Origin: Microbulbifer variabilis ATCC 700307
GTDB lineage: Bacteria; Pseudomonadota; Gammaproteobacteria; Pseudomonadales; Cellvibrionaceae
Assembly (NCBI RefSeq): GCF_000380565.1
Contig: NZ_AQYJ01000025.1
Coordinates: 186,001-250,000, forward strand
Length of the DNA stretch: 64,000 nt
Reading direction: 5' to 3'
Below the pieces are notes generated by a model that was given only the letters and a program-made list of their open reading frames with translations, was not told the origin of the DNA and ran no database searches. This document shows, piece by piece, positions 33,315 to 42,311 of this stretch. The translations under genes and the position numbers were made by a program. How positions within the stretch are numbered: position 1 is the first letter of the stretch; the number at the start of each line of letters is the position of its first letter.

Positions 33315-35129
33315 TCATTCGTGATGTAAGGCCGAATATATATCTTGTGCGAGTTTGCGACTTATTCCTTCCACGCTGGCAATTTCTGTCACCGTAGCCT
33401 TCTTAATTTCCTGCAAACCACCAAAGTGGCGCAGCAATGCTCGCCGACGCGCAGGCCCTACCCCACCAATGCCTTCGAGTGGGGACTCTCGCCTCTTTTT
33501 ATCCCGCCGAGCTCTATGCCCCGTAATAGCAAATCTATGGGCCTCATCTCGAACTTGTTGAATCAGGTGCAATGCAGCTGAATCAGCGGAGAGCACGAGT
33601 TCTTTATTGCTAGAAACAACATGCAGAGTTTCAAATCCAGCCTTGCGAGTGGTGCCCTTAGCCACACCTATAATTTGTACGCCAACAACCCCAAGCTGAT
33701 TGAGGGATTCAACAGCCTGGCTCACCTGGCCTTTACCCCCATCGATTAACAGGATATTTGGAAACTTACCCTCCCCATCAGACAGTCTTGTATAACGTCG
33801 CTTAAGGGCCTGTCCCATTGCGGCATAGTCATCCCCGGCCTGTATTCCCTTGATGTTAAACAGACGATAATCCGTTTTAACAGGGCCGCCGGTATCGAAC
33901 ACAACACAAGATGCGACCGTTGCTTCACCGGATGAATGGCTGATATCAAAACACTCCAGTCTTTCTGGCAGCTGCTCTAACCCAAGTACCTCCTGAAGAG
34001 ACTCAAAACGACCAATTAACTTTTGCTGGGCAGCTGTACGGCTGCTTAAATTCTGTTGTGCCGCCTGCTGTGCCATTTCTACCCAGGTAGCTCTTCTGCC
34101 TCGCAAACGATATACGATCGCAACGTCCCTTCCTGCCTGTACACCGAGAGCCTGCTGTAAAGGCTGCATATCTTCAAGGGCTTCCGAGACCAATATCTCG
34201 CGAGGAATTTCACGAGGATTGCCAATATAGAATTGGGGTACAAAAGCAGAAAGCAGCTCCACGGGGCTCAAGCCGAGACGTTCACTGGGGAAGTAACTGC
34301 GACTGCCCAAGATACGCCCCTGTCGAATAAACAGAACGTGTACACAGCAACTTCCCCCTTCACTTGCCACCCCGAGCACATCGACATCGCCACTATCACC
34401 CTCTACCACCTGATCGGCCTGGAGGCGGCGCAAAGCAGAGATCTGATCCCGCAGGCGCGCAGCTTTTTCAAACTCCAAGGCTCTGGAGGCATCATCCATT
34501 TGGTCGGCAAGTTCGCGGATTATATTGTCGCTCTTGCCGGTGAGAAACATTTCCGCATGCCTCACATCCTGTCGATACTCATCCTCACCGATAAAATTCA
34601 CACAGGGCGCAGTACAGCGCTCAATTTGGTATTGAAGACAGGGCCGGGAGCGATTGCGGAAGACGCTGTCTTCACAAGAACGGATACGAAATGTCTTCTG
34701 TAGGAAATTCAGGCTATCGCGAACCGATGAGGCATTAGGGAAAGGGCCGAAGTAGCGTCCCTTCTTACGCTTGGCTCCACGATGCAAAGCAATACGTGGG
34801 AAAGTATCGCTGCTCGAGAGAAAAATGTAAGGATAGCCCTTATCGTCTTTCAACATCACATTGTAAGGTGGATGCTGGGACTTGATCAGGCTTTGCTCAA
34901 GTACTAAGGCCTCTGTCTCGCTACGGGTGACAGTGACTTCAATATTGCCAATACGCTGCACCAACGCCATGGTCTTTGCAGTAAGGCCTGAGCTTCGAAA
35001 ATAACTAGAAAGCCGGTTGCGAAGGTTTTTCGCTTTACCCACATAAAGGATCCGGTTATCCGCATCAAACATCTGGTAAACGCCAGGCTTGCGGGTAACC
35101 GAGGATAAAAAACGCTTGCTATCAAACAT
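33315..35129 (-). CDS. uvrC: Excinuclease ABC subunit C
   Basis: Dual-incision nuclease of nucleotide excision repair. 604 residues, the normal length. Domains in order: GIY-YIG nuclease (about 10-95, GVYQMFDADNRILYVGKAKN), Cys-rich linker (RPCLQYQIERCTAPC), UVR/UvrB-binding helix pair (about 200-235), RNase H-like endonuclease (about 390-540, ECFDISHSSG, LLIDGGKGQ), and tandem helix-hairpin-helix (IGGVGPARRRALLRHFGG and VEGISRKLAQDIYSALH). It is 41 bp downstream of uvrY and 104 bp before pgsA, the conserved gammaproteobacterial order. Confidence 0.98.
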   Translation of the reverse strand: MFDSKRFLSSVTRKPGVYQMFDADNRILYVGKAKNLRNRLSSYFRSSGLTAKTMALVQRIGNIEVTVTRSETEALVLEQSLIKSQHPPYNVMLKDDKGYPYIFLSSSDTFPRIALHRGAKRKKGRYFGPFPNASSVRDSLNFLQKTFRIRSCEDSVFRNRSRPCLQYQIERCTAPCVNFIGEDEYRQDVRHAEMFLTGKSDNIIRELADQMDDASRALEFEKAARLRDQISALRRLQADQVVEGDSGDVDVLGVASEGGSCCVHVLFIRQGRILGSRSYFPSERLGLSPVELLSAFVPQFYIGNPREIPREILVSEALEDMQPLQQALGVQAGRDVAIVYRLRGRRATWVEMAQQAAQQNLSSRTAAQQKLIGRFESLQEVLGLEQLPERLECFDISHSSGEATVASCVVFDTGGPVKTDYRLFNIKGIQAGDDYAAMGQALKRRYTRLSDGEGKFPNILLIDGGKGQVSQAVESLNQLGVVGVQIIGVAKGTTRKAGFETLHVVSSNKELVLSADSAALHLIQQVRDEAHRFAITGHRARRDKKRRESPLEGIGGVGPARRRALLRHFGGLQEIKKATVTEIASVEGISRKLAQDIYSALHHE

Positions 35130-35170
35130 CTGGCAATCGGTACAGTGGGTTCATCAGGTTCCCACAGAAA

Positions 35171-35824
35171 TTAAAGAGCCGCTTCTGGGTCAAGTATCTG
35201 GTACTTAACGGCAAGCAAAGTTAGCTCCACATCGCTGTTAATATTCAGCTTCTCAAATATCCGGTAGCGATAGCTATTTACGGTTTTCGGGCTTACGGAA
35301 AGCGACTGGGCAATCTCTGCGACTTTAGCGCCGTTAACAATCATATCAGCGGTCTGTAATTCACGTTTGGATAGTTTCTCGAAAGGAGACAGGTTTTCCG
35401 CTTGGCCAGAGACATTCCGCAAAGCCATTTTGGTGGCCATGGAGTTACTGATAAAGACACCACCACTGACAACAGTACGAATAGCGCGAACCATCTCCTC
35501 CAGGTCTGCCCCCTTAGTGACATAACCCATGGCGCCGGCCTGCATTAATCGACCAGGGAATAGGTCATCATCTAGGGCACTAACCGCGATCACCTTGGCC
35601 CCTGGACAGCGGCCGAGCAACTTTCGCGTTGCCTCAAGACCACCCATTCCAGGCATTTTAACGTCCATCAGGATGACATCGACCTCAGACTGGCGCACAA
35701 ACTCCAAGGCTTCTTCGCCACAGTTTGCCTCGCCAACAACCTCTATATCCGCGACGTCACTCAGCATGCGCGAAATCCCCATTCGCACAAGATCGTGATC
35801 ATCCACCACTAAGACTTTGATCAA
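35171..35824 (-). CDS. uvrY: GacA/UvrY-type response regulator
   Basis: The response regulator of a GacS/BarA-type two-component system, typically controlling CsrB/RsmZ-like small RNAs. 217 residues. Receiver domain about 1-120 with acidic pocket VDDHD and phospho-Asp in VILMDVKMPGMGG; LuxR-type helix-turn-helix about 145-205 (LSKRELQTADMIVNGAKVAE, then LSVSPKTVNSYRYRIFEKLN). The start is a TTG preceded by GGGGAT, giving the family's usual N-terminus. Followed by uvrC. No sensor kinase is in the window. Confidence 0.95.
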   Translation of the reverse strand: MIKVLVVDDHDLVRMGISRMLSDVADIEVVGEANCGEEALEFVRQSEVDVILMDVKMPGMGGLEATRKLLGRCPGAKVIAVSALDDDLFPGRLMQAGAMGYVTKGADLEEMVRAIRTVVSGGVFISNSMATKMALRNVSGQAENLSPFEKLSKRELQTADMIVNGAKVAEIAQSLSVSPKTVNSYRYRIFEKLNINSDVELTLLAVKYQILDPEAAL

Positions 35825-36425
35825 ATTATCCCCAACTACGGATAAGTGCAGCGGCTGCGCAGCGTATTAGTCCCCATCGCGCGCTCCCTCAAACTGCGTT
35901 CTTCTTTTTACTCACGAGGAAACTACCCCGTGTAGATCCACCCCAAGAATCCTGTCGCAACATACCAGACAAAAACGCTACTGCAAAGCAATACTGCCGT
36001 TTCAAATGCTGCCGAAAAGACATTTGGCCACAGGATCTTGCTGCCTTTATAACCATTTATTATACCGTAAAAACGTACCAAGTTATTTTTCTGCGATCAA
36101 CATTCTCCTTTCCGCACTATTTGCGTCCTTCGATACGGATATGTGAAGAAAATGTTTATGGTACAAATAGAAATATATGAATCGTGCTGCATTACTTTTG
36201 GTTATATAGTTACAGTTTGGAAAGGGCAGCATAAAGCCCTGTTGGGGATGATAGTTTTCTGGCAGTCAAACTCAACTGGCCCGGGAGCTTTTGATCAGGG
36301 TAACTACGACCAACAAAAGATTGACTCTGCGCACGATTAACTGTGCTTAAGGAGCAGCCCCCAAATGAAGAGCCTATGAAAGAAAAAAGAGTCCGTGAGC
36401 TGCAAGCAAAAGCACCGAAGAGATG
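35825..36425. other. Intergenic region between uvrY and murB
   Basis: About 600 bp. The short frames have no support; no GGA-rich CsrB/RsmY-like stem-loops or other RNA were recognised. The uvrY promoter should lie in its left part. Confidence 0.4.
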
Positions 36426-37442
36426 TTAGGGGTAGTAACGGGGTTCCGGCTCCAGGGATACACCAAATTTAGCATGGACATCTTCAGCAATATCTTCAGC
36501 CAATCGCGTCACTTCAGCACCGGCTCCTCTACCTGGATTTACCAGTACCAGAGCCTGCAACTCATGAACCCCGACAGCGTCACGCCTGACACCGCGCCAA
36601 CCAGCCCGATCTATTAACCAGCCTGCAGCTAACTTCCAACAATCCCCGGCAGCAAATGCAACGAGATCCGGGTGCTCTGCCTTGAGATTCAGATAGCTAT
36701 GGGTATCGATAATAGGATTCTTAAAAAAGCTGCCGGCATTTGGGATTTTATCCGGCAACGGCAGCTTACTGTTGCGAATATCAATTACCGCCTGAGCAAC
36801 CTGTGAGGGTGTAAGCCTATCAACATTCCAATTTTGTCCAGCTACATACTGGCTTAGCGCTGGGTAATCAATATGCGCTTGCCATTTCTTGGGAAGGCAC
36901 AAGTTCACCTGGGTAATAATATATTTGTCCCGGAGTTTCCCCTTAAAAACACTGTCACGATAAGCGAAACTACAATCTTTTGCTGCAAAGTTTCGCAATT
37001 CACCGCTTGCGATCTCCATTGCCTGGAGACTCACGAAGCGATCACACAACTCAACTCCGTAGGCACCAATATTCTGGATTGGTGCAGCACCTATCTTGCC
37101 AGGAATAAGGGCAAGATTCTCAAGCCCCCCCAACTCCCCTTGCACCGTAGCCATTACTATTCGGTGCCAATTTTCACCAGCCGCCGCTTCTAGAATATGG
37201 CCCGAATTGTCAGACCTAATAGAAAAACCACGAAGGTCGACCTGAATGACCAGGCCCGGATAATCACCTGTTAAAACTATATTACTACCACCACCAAGGG
37301 GCAATATTGGCAGGGAGCGCTCGCGGGCAAATGCTAATGCCTCACGCAACTGCTCCAACGTTTCCACCCTGGCAAAGAATGCACTGTGCGCAGAAATTGC
37401 CAGAGTATTATGCGGTTGCAGATCAATATCATTCTCTATCAT
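36426..37442 (-). CDS. murB: UDP-N-acetylenolpyruvoylglucosamine reductase (type I)
   Basis: FAD enzyme that reduces UDP-GlcNAc-enolpyruvate to UDP-MurNAc in peptidoglycan synthesis. 338 residues, of the E. coli-like type I. Seen: the opening LQPHNTLAISAHSAFFA, FAD-binding LPLGGGSNIVL, NIGAYGVELCD, the catalytic-region YRDSVFKG, and SFFKNPII with the Ser of SFFKNP as proton donor, ending SLEPEPRYYP. It is the last gene of the comEC-exbBD-msbA-lpxK-kdsB-murB run and starts 12 bp after kdsB. Confidence 0.97.
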   Translation of the reverse strand: MIENDIDLQPHNTLAISAHSAFFARVETLEQLREALAFARERSLPILPLGGGSNIVLTGDYPGLVIQVDLRGFSIRSDNSGHILEAAAGENWHRIVMATVQGELGGLENLALIPGKIGAAPIQNIGAYGVELCDRFVSLQAMEIASGELRNFAAKDCSFAYRDSVFKGKLRDKYIITQVNLCLPKKWQAHIDYPALSQYVAGQNWNVDRLTPSQVAQAVIDIRNSKLPLPDKIPNAGSFFKNPIIDTHSYLNLKAEHPDLVAFAAGDCWKLAAGWLIDRAGWRGVRRDAVGVHELQALVLVNPGRGAGAEVTRLAEDIAEDVHAKFGVSLEPEPRYYP

Positions 37443-37454
37443 TGAGGTTCAGCT

Positions 37455-38222
37455 TTAGCCGAGCAGTGAGCGCATGCGCTGAAGATCCTGTTCAGTATCT
37501 ACACCGCCAGGTACCTCTGCACAAGCATTAGCCACATGAATACTCTCATCGTGGTACAAAAAGCGCAGCTGCTCCAGAGCTTCAAATTTCTCCAGAGGGG
37601 CCATTGGCCAAGTCACAAAACTTTGTAGCTGCGCCACTCGATAAGCATAGATTCCAATATGCCTACGTGGTTCCAGGCCTGCAGGTAGGTCGCTGCTATC
37701 CTGAGCAAAAGCATCCCTGGGCCAGGGAATGGGAGCACGTGAAAAATAGCGGGCCAAACCGGATTCTGCAGTTACAACCTTAACGATATTCGGGTTATGG
37801 AAATCCTCCAGGGTAAGAATTGGCTCTGCCAGAGTAGCAACGCCCGCATCGGTATTTTGCGCGAGATTGGAAGCTACCTGATCGATAACCTGAGGCGGAA
37901 TCAAGGGTTCATCCCCTTGTACATTTACCAGGATACGATCGTCGGACAACCCCAGGTTTGCTGCCACTTCTTGTAAGCGATCAGTTCCTGACGCATGCTC
38001 CGTGGATGTCATACACACTTCACCACCAAAAGAACGTACAGTCTCCGCCACGCGCATATCATCAGTAGCGACAAAAATCCGCTCTGCACTGCTCTCACTG
38101 GCACGCTCGTAAACATGCTGAATCATAGGCTTGCCGGCAATATCAGCCAGGGGTTTACCAGGTAACCGGCTTGAACCGAATCGAGCAGGAATAATTACGT
38201 CAAAAGAGAAACTATTTTTCAT
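37455..38222 (-). CDS. kdsB: 3-deoxy-manno-octulosonate cytidylyltransferase
   Basis: Activates Kdo with CTP to CMP-Kdo for lipopolysaccharide inner core. 255 residues from the ATG at 38222; a longer frame starting at 38294 lies inside lpxK. Seen: the nucleotide-binding opening [20 protein letters not shown], the motif [20 protein letters not shown], and [12 protein letters not shown]. The start overlaps the lpxK stop by 11 bp. It belongs with the Kdo2-lipid A genes lpxK and msbA upstream. Confidence 0.97.
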   Translation of the reverse strand: MKNSFSFDVIIPARFGSSRLPGKPLADIAGKPMIQHVYERASESSAERIFVATDDMRVAETVRSFGGEVCMTSTEHASGTDRLQEVAANLGLSDDRILVNVQGDEPLIPPQVIDQVASNLAQNTDAGVATLAEPILTLEDFHNPNIVKVVTAESGLARYFSRAPIPWPRDAFAQDSSDLPAGLEPRRHIGIYAYRVAQLQSFVTWPMAPLEKFEALEQLRFLYHDESIHVANACAEVPGGVDTEQDLQRMRSLLG

Positions 38223-39246
38223 GTTGGCAAAACTGTTGCAGGTGCTGATGCACCTTCTGATAGAAAAGGTCTGGTAATTTCGCTCGCACCTCAAGTGCCC
38301 ACCAATGGCTCTCCCAGAAATCCCGGCATTTCACCGCGTCTTTCATAGTCATTAGCACTGGGGTTTCGCCATCAAAATGCAGCTCCTGTGGACTGAACTG
38401 ATGATGGTCCGCAAAGGGCTGCTCCATCACCTTGTAGCCAAGTTTCTGCAGTTCGCGGAAAAACCGCTGGGGATTACCTATTGCTGCAACTCCATGACAG
38501 GGGCCGATCTCTGGTCCGGAAGTCAGTCGCAGGGTGGAGGTCTGGTCTAGATTGAACTGGTGCCAACAAGATGGCTCCAGTGTCATTTGGAATTCGAGCA
38601 AATCACCACACTGCTGCTTTACCTTGGACTCTGGCTCGCCATTACTAACCACAATATCCACACTTTGCAGACGGGTGGCGGGTTCCCGTAGCGGGCCCCG
38701 CGGCAACATATGGCCGTTGCCTAGGCCACGATGGCCATCCACTACGCAAATTTCCAGGCTCCGCCAGAGACTGTAATGCTGTAAACCATCATCCGAGAGA
38801 ATCACATCGCACTGGTGGTAGTCGATCAGGGCCTGGGCGGCTTCAGTGCGTTGTGGGGAAACCATCACTGGAACTCCAGTGATCAGGTGCAGCATCAAAG
38901 GCTCATCGCCAGACTCCAATGGATGTGATTGCGCTGTAACCTGATAGGGGTAACGCTCAGCTCGCCCGCCATAGCCGCGACTGATAATACCGGGGTTGAG
39001 GCCCCGCTCTTTAAGCCAGCGCGCGAGCTCTGCCACAAGTGGTGTCTTGCCAGCACCACCAACGGTAATATTCCCAACCACAATAACCGGTACTGAAAGA
39101 GGTTCCGGTGGCGTACGTGAGTTTAATACCCGACGCCGCCTACTCACTCCACCGTAGAGCATTTCCAGTGGCGTCAACAGGGAGAGGGAACGCCCCTTCC
39201 CTTTCTCCGGATACCAGCGCTTGTTAAACCAGTCTTCCAGTGACAT
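38212..39246 (-). CDS. lpxK: Tetraacyldisaccharide 4'-kinase
   Basis: Phosphorylates the 4' position of the lipid A disaccharide precursor at the inner membrane. 344 residues. Seen: membrane-binding N-terminal helix with [19 protein letters not shown], the P-loop [45 protein letters not shown] (catalytic Asp/His pair), and [12 protein letters not shown]. It sits 10 bp after msbA and overlaps kdsB, in the usual order. Confidence 0.97.
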   Translation of the reverse strand: MSLEDWFNKRWYPEKGKGRSLSLLTPLEMLYGGVSRRRRVLNSRTPPEPLSVPVIVVGNITVGGAGKTPLVAELARWLKERGLNPGIISRGYGGRAERYPYQVTAQSHPLESGDEPLMLHLITGVPVMVSPQRTEAAQALIDYHQCDVILSDDGLQHYSLWRSLEICVVDGHRGLGNGHMLPRGPLREPATRLQSVDIVVSNGEPESKVKQQCGDLLEFQMTLEPSCWHQFNLDQTSTLRLTSGPEIGPCHGVAAIGNPQRFFRELQKLGYKVMEQPFADHHQFSPQELHFDGETPVLMTMKDAVKCRDFWESHWWALEVRAKLPDLFYQKVHQHLQQFCQHEK

Positions 39247-39255
39247 CCAAGTGCC

Positions 39256-41085
39256 CTATCCCATTGTCTGCTGTTGCAACAAAGTGGCGTAACGCCCCCC
39301 GCGAGCGAGTAACTCTACGTGGTTACCACTCTCTACGATGTGTCCTTTCTCCATTACCAAAATACGATCGGCATTCTCGATGGTAGTTAAGCGGTGGGCA
39401 ATAACAAACGTAGTGCGATTTTTCATCACTTCTGCCAAGGCAGCCTGGATATGCCGCTCCGATTCATTATCCAATGCAGAGGTTGCTTCATCCAAAATCA
39501 AAATTGGCGCATCCTTAAGCAGGGCCCGAGCAATTGACAACCGCTGGCGTTGGCCACCAGAAAGCATCTGCGCATTATCACCCAGAACAGTTTCCAGTCC
39601 TTGAGACAGCTCTTCAATAAAGTCTGCTGCGTGCGCCTGCTCAATTGCACGCAATACATTTTCCTTTGGCGCATGTTCAAGCTCACCGTAAGCAATATTT
39701 CGATAAACTGTGTCGTTAAACAGCACAATATTTTGCGACACCATACTGATATGCCTGCGGAGATCTTGCAAAGGTACCGATGAAATATCGGTACCATCCA
39801 CCAGAATACGGCCACCTGTTGGCTCGTAGAAACGTGCCAGCAGGCTCACCAAAGTACTTTTACCGGAACCGGAGGCGCCGACCAATGCAATAGTCTCACC
39901 CGGCTCTACTGAAAAGCTGATATCAGATAGCACCTGGGGCGCGGATTCATCGTAGCTAAAGTCAAGTGCCTCAAAGGAAACCGAGCCACGAACTGGCTTG
40001 GGCAAATCCACATTTCCGCCTTGCGACTCCTTCGGCGCATCCATCACTTCGAAAATACTCTCCGCCGCAGCAATACCCTTCTGGATATCAGCAAAGACTT
40101 CCGACAGACTGCGCACCGGTTTTGCCAGGGAAGCCGCCGCGCCAATGTAGGCTGCGAAAACACCGGCAGTCATCGCCTCCACCATGCCCGGGGCCAACGC
40201 CAGCCATACGATAGTGGCAGTTGAGAGCCCTACCAGGATTTGGATCACAGATACACTGGCGTTGTTGGCTACCACCAGTTTCATAAACTGCCTGCGATTG
40301 TTATCGCTGGCAGACTGGAATCGCGAATTTTCGTATTCCTGACCACCATACATGCGTACTACTTGATAGCCATTAATTGCCTCTTGGGTAACATGTGTTA
40401 CGTCACCCATGGAGTTTTGTATCCTGTGGCTCAACTTGCGAAAACGCTTGCCCACCGTACGCACAATCAGAGCAATAAACGGCGCAAACAAGAAAAAAGT
40501 CAGTGTCAGCTTCCAGTTCACTAGCAACAGGTATGCCAGCAAACCAATAGTGGTAAAAGACTCACGAAATAAAACCTTTACGGCCTTAGTGATAGAGTTA
40601 GTTACTTGCTCGACGTTATAGGAAACTTTGGAGATGAGGTAGGCGCCCGTGTAGCGATCAAAATAAGCACTGGGCAGCTGGCCAATCTTCTCAAACAGCT
40701 GTGCTCGCAGCTCGTGAATCACCGCACGACCCACATAAGCCAAGCCGTAGCTGCCGACAAAGTTTCCAATTGCTCTCAACACAATGATCAAAAGCATCGC
40801 AAGAGGTACCAACCAGCGAGCAGTCTCCTGGGGCATAACCCCCCCGGGATAATGGGATGCTACAAACTTGGATAGGAACCCCCTGCTCTCCTGAATACCT
40901 GCACCAACAGCGTCGAGCAATAGCTCAGTAACAGCAATCAGGCTCACGCCCATGATGGAGAACAGGAAAAATCCCAGTACCGCAACAGCAAAAATGGCCA
41001 GATGCGGTCGGGCGTAGGCGAGCAGGCGTCGATAAGTGTGCGCCCCGCGCTGTGGTGTGCTCGGGGGCAAGGTTACTTTCTTCAT
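39256..41085 (-). CDS. msbA: Lipid A export ATP-binding/permease protein
   Basis: ABC half-transporter that flips lipid A-core across the inner membrane. About 609 residues from the ATG at 41085; the upstream extension to 41133 begins with an unsupported TTG. Six transmembrane segments (about 35-310), then an ATPase domain with Walker A GASGSGKST, Q-loop region HISMVSQNIVLFN, signature LSGGQRQRLS, Walker B PILILDEATSALD and the switch His in VIAHRLTT. It lies between exbD and lpxK in a conserved envelope cluster. Confidence 0.96.
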   Translation of the reverse strand: MKKVTLPPSTPQRGAHTYRRLLAYARPHLAIFAVAVLGFFLFSIMGVSLIAVTELLLDAVGAGIQESRGFLSKFVASHYPGGVMPQETARWLVPLAMLLIIVLRAIGNFVGSYGLAYVGRAVIHELRAQLFEKIGQLPSAYFDRYTGAYLISKVSYNVEQVTNSITKAVKVLFRESFTTIGLLAYLLLVNWKLTLTFFLFAPFIALIVRTVGKRFRKLSHRIQNSMGDVTHVTQEAINGYQVVRMYGGQEYENSRFQSASDNNRRQFMKLVVANNASVSVIQILVGLSTATIVWLALAPGMVEAMTAGVFAAYIGAAASLAKPVRSLSEVFADIQKGIAAAESIFEVMDAPKESQGGNVDLPKPVRGSVSFEALDFSYDESAPQVLSDISFSVEPGETIALVGASGSGKSTLVSLLARFYEPTGGRILVDGTDISSVPLQDLRRHISMVSQNIVLFNDTVYRNIAYGELEHAPKENVLRAIEQAHAADFIEELSQGLETVLGDNAQMLSGGQRQRLSIARALLKDAPILILDEATSALDNESERHIQAALAEVMKNRTTFVIAHRLTTIENADRILVMEKGHIVESGNHVELLARGGRYATLLQQQTMG

Positions 41086-41173
41086 ACAGACCAATGACTG
41101 GACCCACCCCCTAAGGGGCGGGATCGCACACAAAACCTACAACCAATCGCAGTACCGAGGCAGGCTTTGCGCG

Positions 41174-41593
41174 CTAGTTCTCTTCCGGTTGCCGTGTAGT
41201 AATGCTTAGGTTGACAAAGCCCAGCTGTCCAGCGGCATCCATTGCACGAACCACAGCCTGGTGGTGGGCTGTGGCGTCGGCGGTTATCACAAGCGGGCGA
41301 TTGTACTCGCCTGCGGATACTTCCGACAGCGCAGATTTCAAAGTGGTCAGTTTTTTATTGATCAGTGCCTGACCATCCACCGAATAGGAGCCATCTGCAC
41401 TGATCAGAATTTCTACAGCTTGCGGTTGATCCGCTGCTTGAGGGCCCGCGGCCTCAGGCAGGTTCAACTTGAGATGGCTCTCTTTGGTGAAAGTAGTAGA
41501 CACCATAAAAAATATGAGGAGCAGAAAGACCACATCGATCAATGGCGTTAGGTTTACCCCATCCTGCTCTTTGGTTTGGCGGCGAAACTGCAT
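41174..41593 (-). CDS. exbD: ExbD/TolR-family biopolymer transport protein
   Basis: A proton-motive-force transducer partner of ExbB that energises TonB-type outer-membrane transport. 139 residues with one N-terminal transmembrane helix carrying the essential Asp (TPLIDVVFLLLIFFMVSTTF), then a periplasmic domain. It begins 15 bp after exbB. In this cluster position the ExbBD pair lies next to msbA across the gammaproteobacteria. It may energise the TonB receptors at both window edges, although no tonB gene is present here. Confidence 0.93.
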   Translation of the reverse strand: MQFRRQTKEQDGVNLTPLIDVVFLLLIFFMVSTTFTKESHLKLNLPEAAGPQAADQPQAVEILISADGSYSVDGQALINKKLTTLKSALSEVSAGEYNRPLVITADATAHHQAVVRAMDAAGQLGFVNLSITTRQPEEN

Positions 41594-41608
41594 GGATTGC
41601 TACCTCGC

Positions 41609-42232
41609 TCAGGCCGCATCTTCGATTTTGCGGTCACTGTGTAAAGCATCCACGAGTTTTACCGCTTCCTGCTCCATAGTCACTACGATGGTATCTACCC
41701 GGCGCTGAAAGTACCTGTGTGCCATCAGTGCAGGAATCGCGACAGTCAAACCGGCGGCAGTGGTAATCAGAGCCTGGCTGATACCTCCGGCCAGTACACC
41801 CGCGTTTCCGGTGCCTTCAAGCATTATTGCCGTAAACACCTGGATCATACCGATAACGGTACCCAATAAACCAATCAAAGGGGCAACAGCAGCAATCGTG
41901 CCCAATGCACCCAGGAAACGCTCCAGGTCGTGGACCACTTGGCTCGCAGTTTCCTCAATACTGTCTTTCATAACCTCCCGCCCATGACGGGAGTTGGAAA
42001 GCCCGGCAGCAAAAATGCGCCCTAAAGGACTGGAGTCACGTAACTCTTTTAACTTGTCGGCGTTTACCTGGTTGCTTTTCAGCCACCCCCAAACATCTCC
42101 TAGCAAAGTACGCGGTGCAATACGCTGGGGATTCAAAGTCCAAAGGCGCTCAATACAAATTGCAATTACGGCAACAGAACAAAGCAGGATCGGCAACATC
42201 AGCCAGCCGCCAGATTTTATTATTTCAAACAC
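41609..42232 (-). CDS. exbB: ExbB/TolQ/MotA-family proton channel protein
   Basis: Inner-membrane channel subunit working with ExbD. The start is set at the GTG at 42232, giving the family's typical MFEIIKSGGWLMLPILLCS opening and 207 residues; a longer frame to 42367 runs into comEC. Three transmembrane helices (about 10-30, 115-140 and 160-180). The MotA/TolQ core with GTVIGMIQVF and ITTAAGLTVAIPALMAHRYF is seen. It is followed by exbD after 15 bp. Confidence 0.92.
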   Translation of the reverse strand: MFEIIKSGGWLMLPILLCSVAVIAICIERLWTLNPQRIAPRTLLGDVWGWLKSNQVNADKLKELRDSSPLGRIFAAGLSNSRHGREVMKDSIEETASQVVHDLERFLGALGTIAAVAPLIGLLGTVIGMIQVFTAIMLEGTGNAGVLAGGISQALITTAAGLTVAIPALMAHRYFQRRVDTIVVTMEQEAVKLVDALHSDRKIEDAA

Positions 42233-42311
42233 TTTTTTGGCCCCAAACAGCGAGAGGGATTTTCGTAATTTTCTTCTGCACTTGAGATGCAGGAAGGGCA
42301 CTTTATCACAG

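Noticed and set aside
36143-36340. 65-codon plus-strand frame between uvrY and murB
   Set aside because: No ribosome-binding site, no domain and no coding-like composition.
35825-36425. CsrB/RsmY-type small RNA next to uvrY
   Set aside because: No series of GGA-containing stem-loops and no clear promoter-terminator pair were visible.
39498-39815. Alternative minus-strand frame inside msbA
   Set aside because: It overlaps the ATPase domain of msbA in another frame and has no family features.
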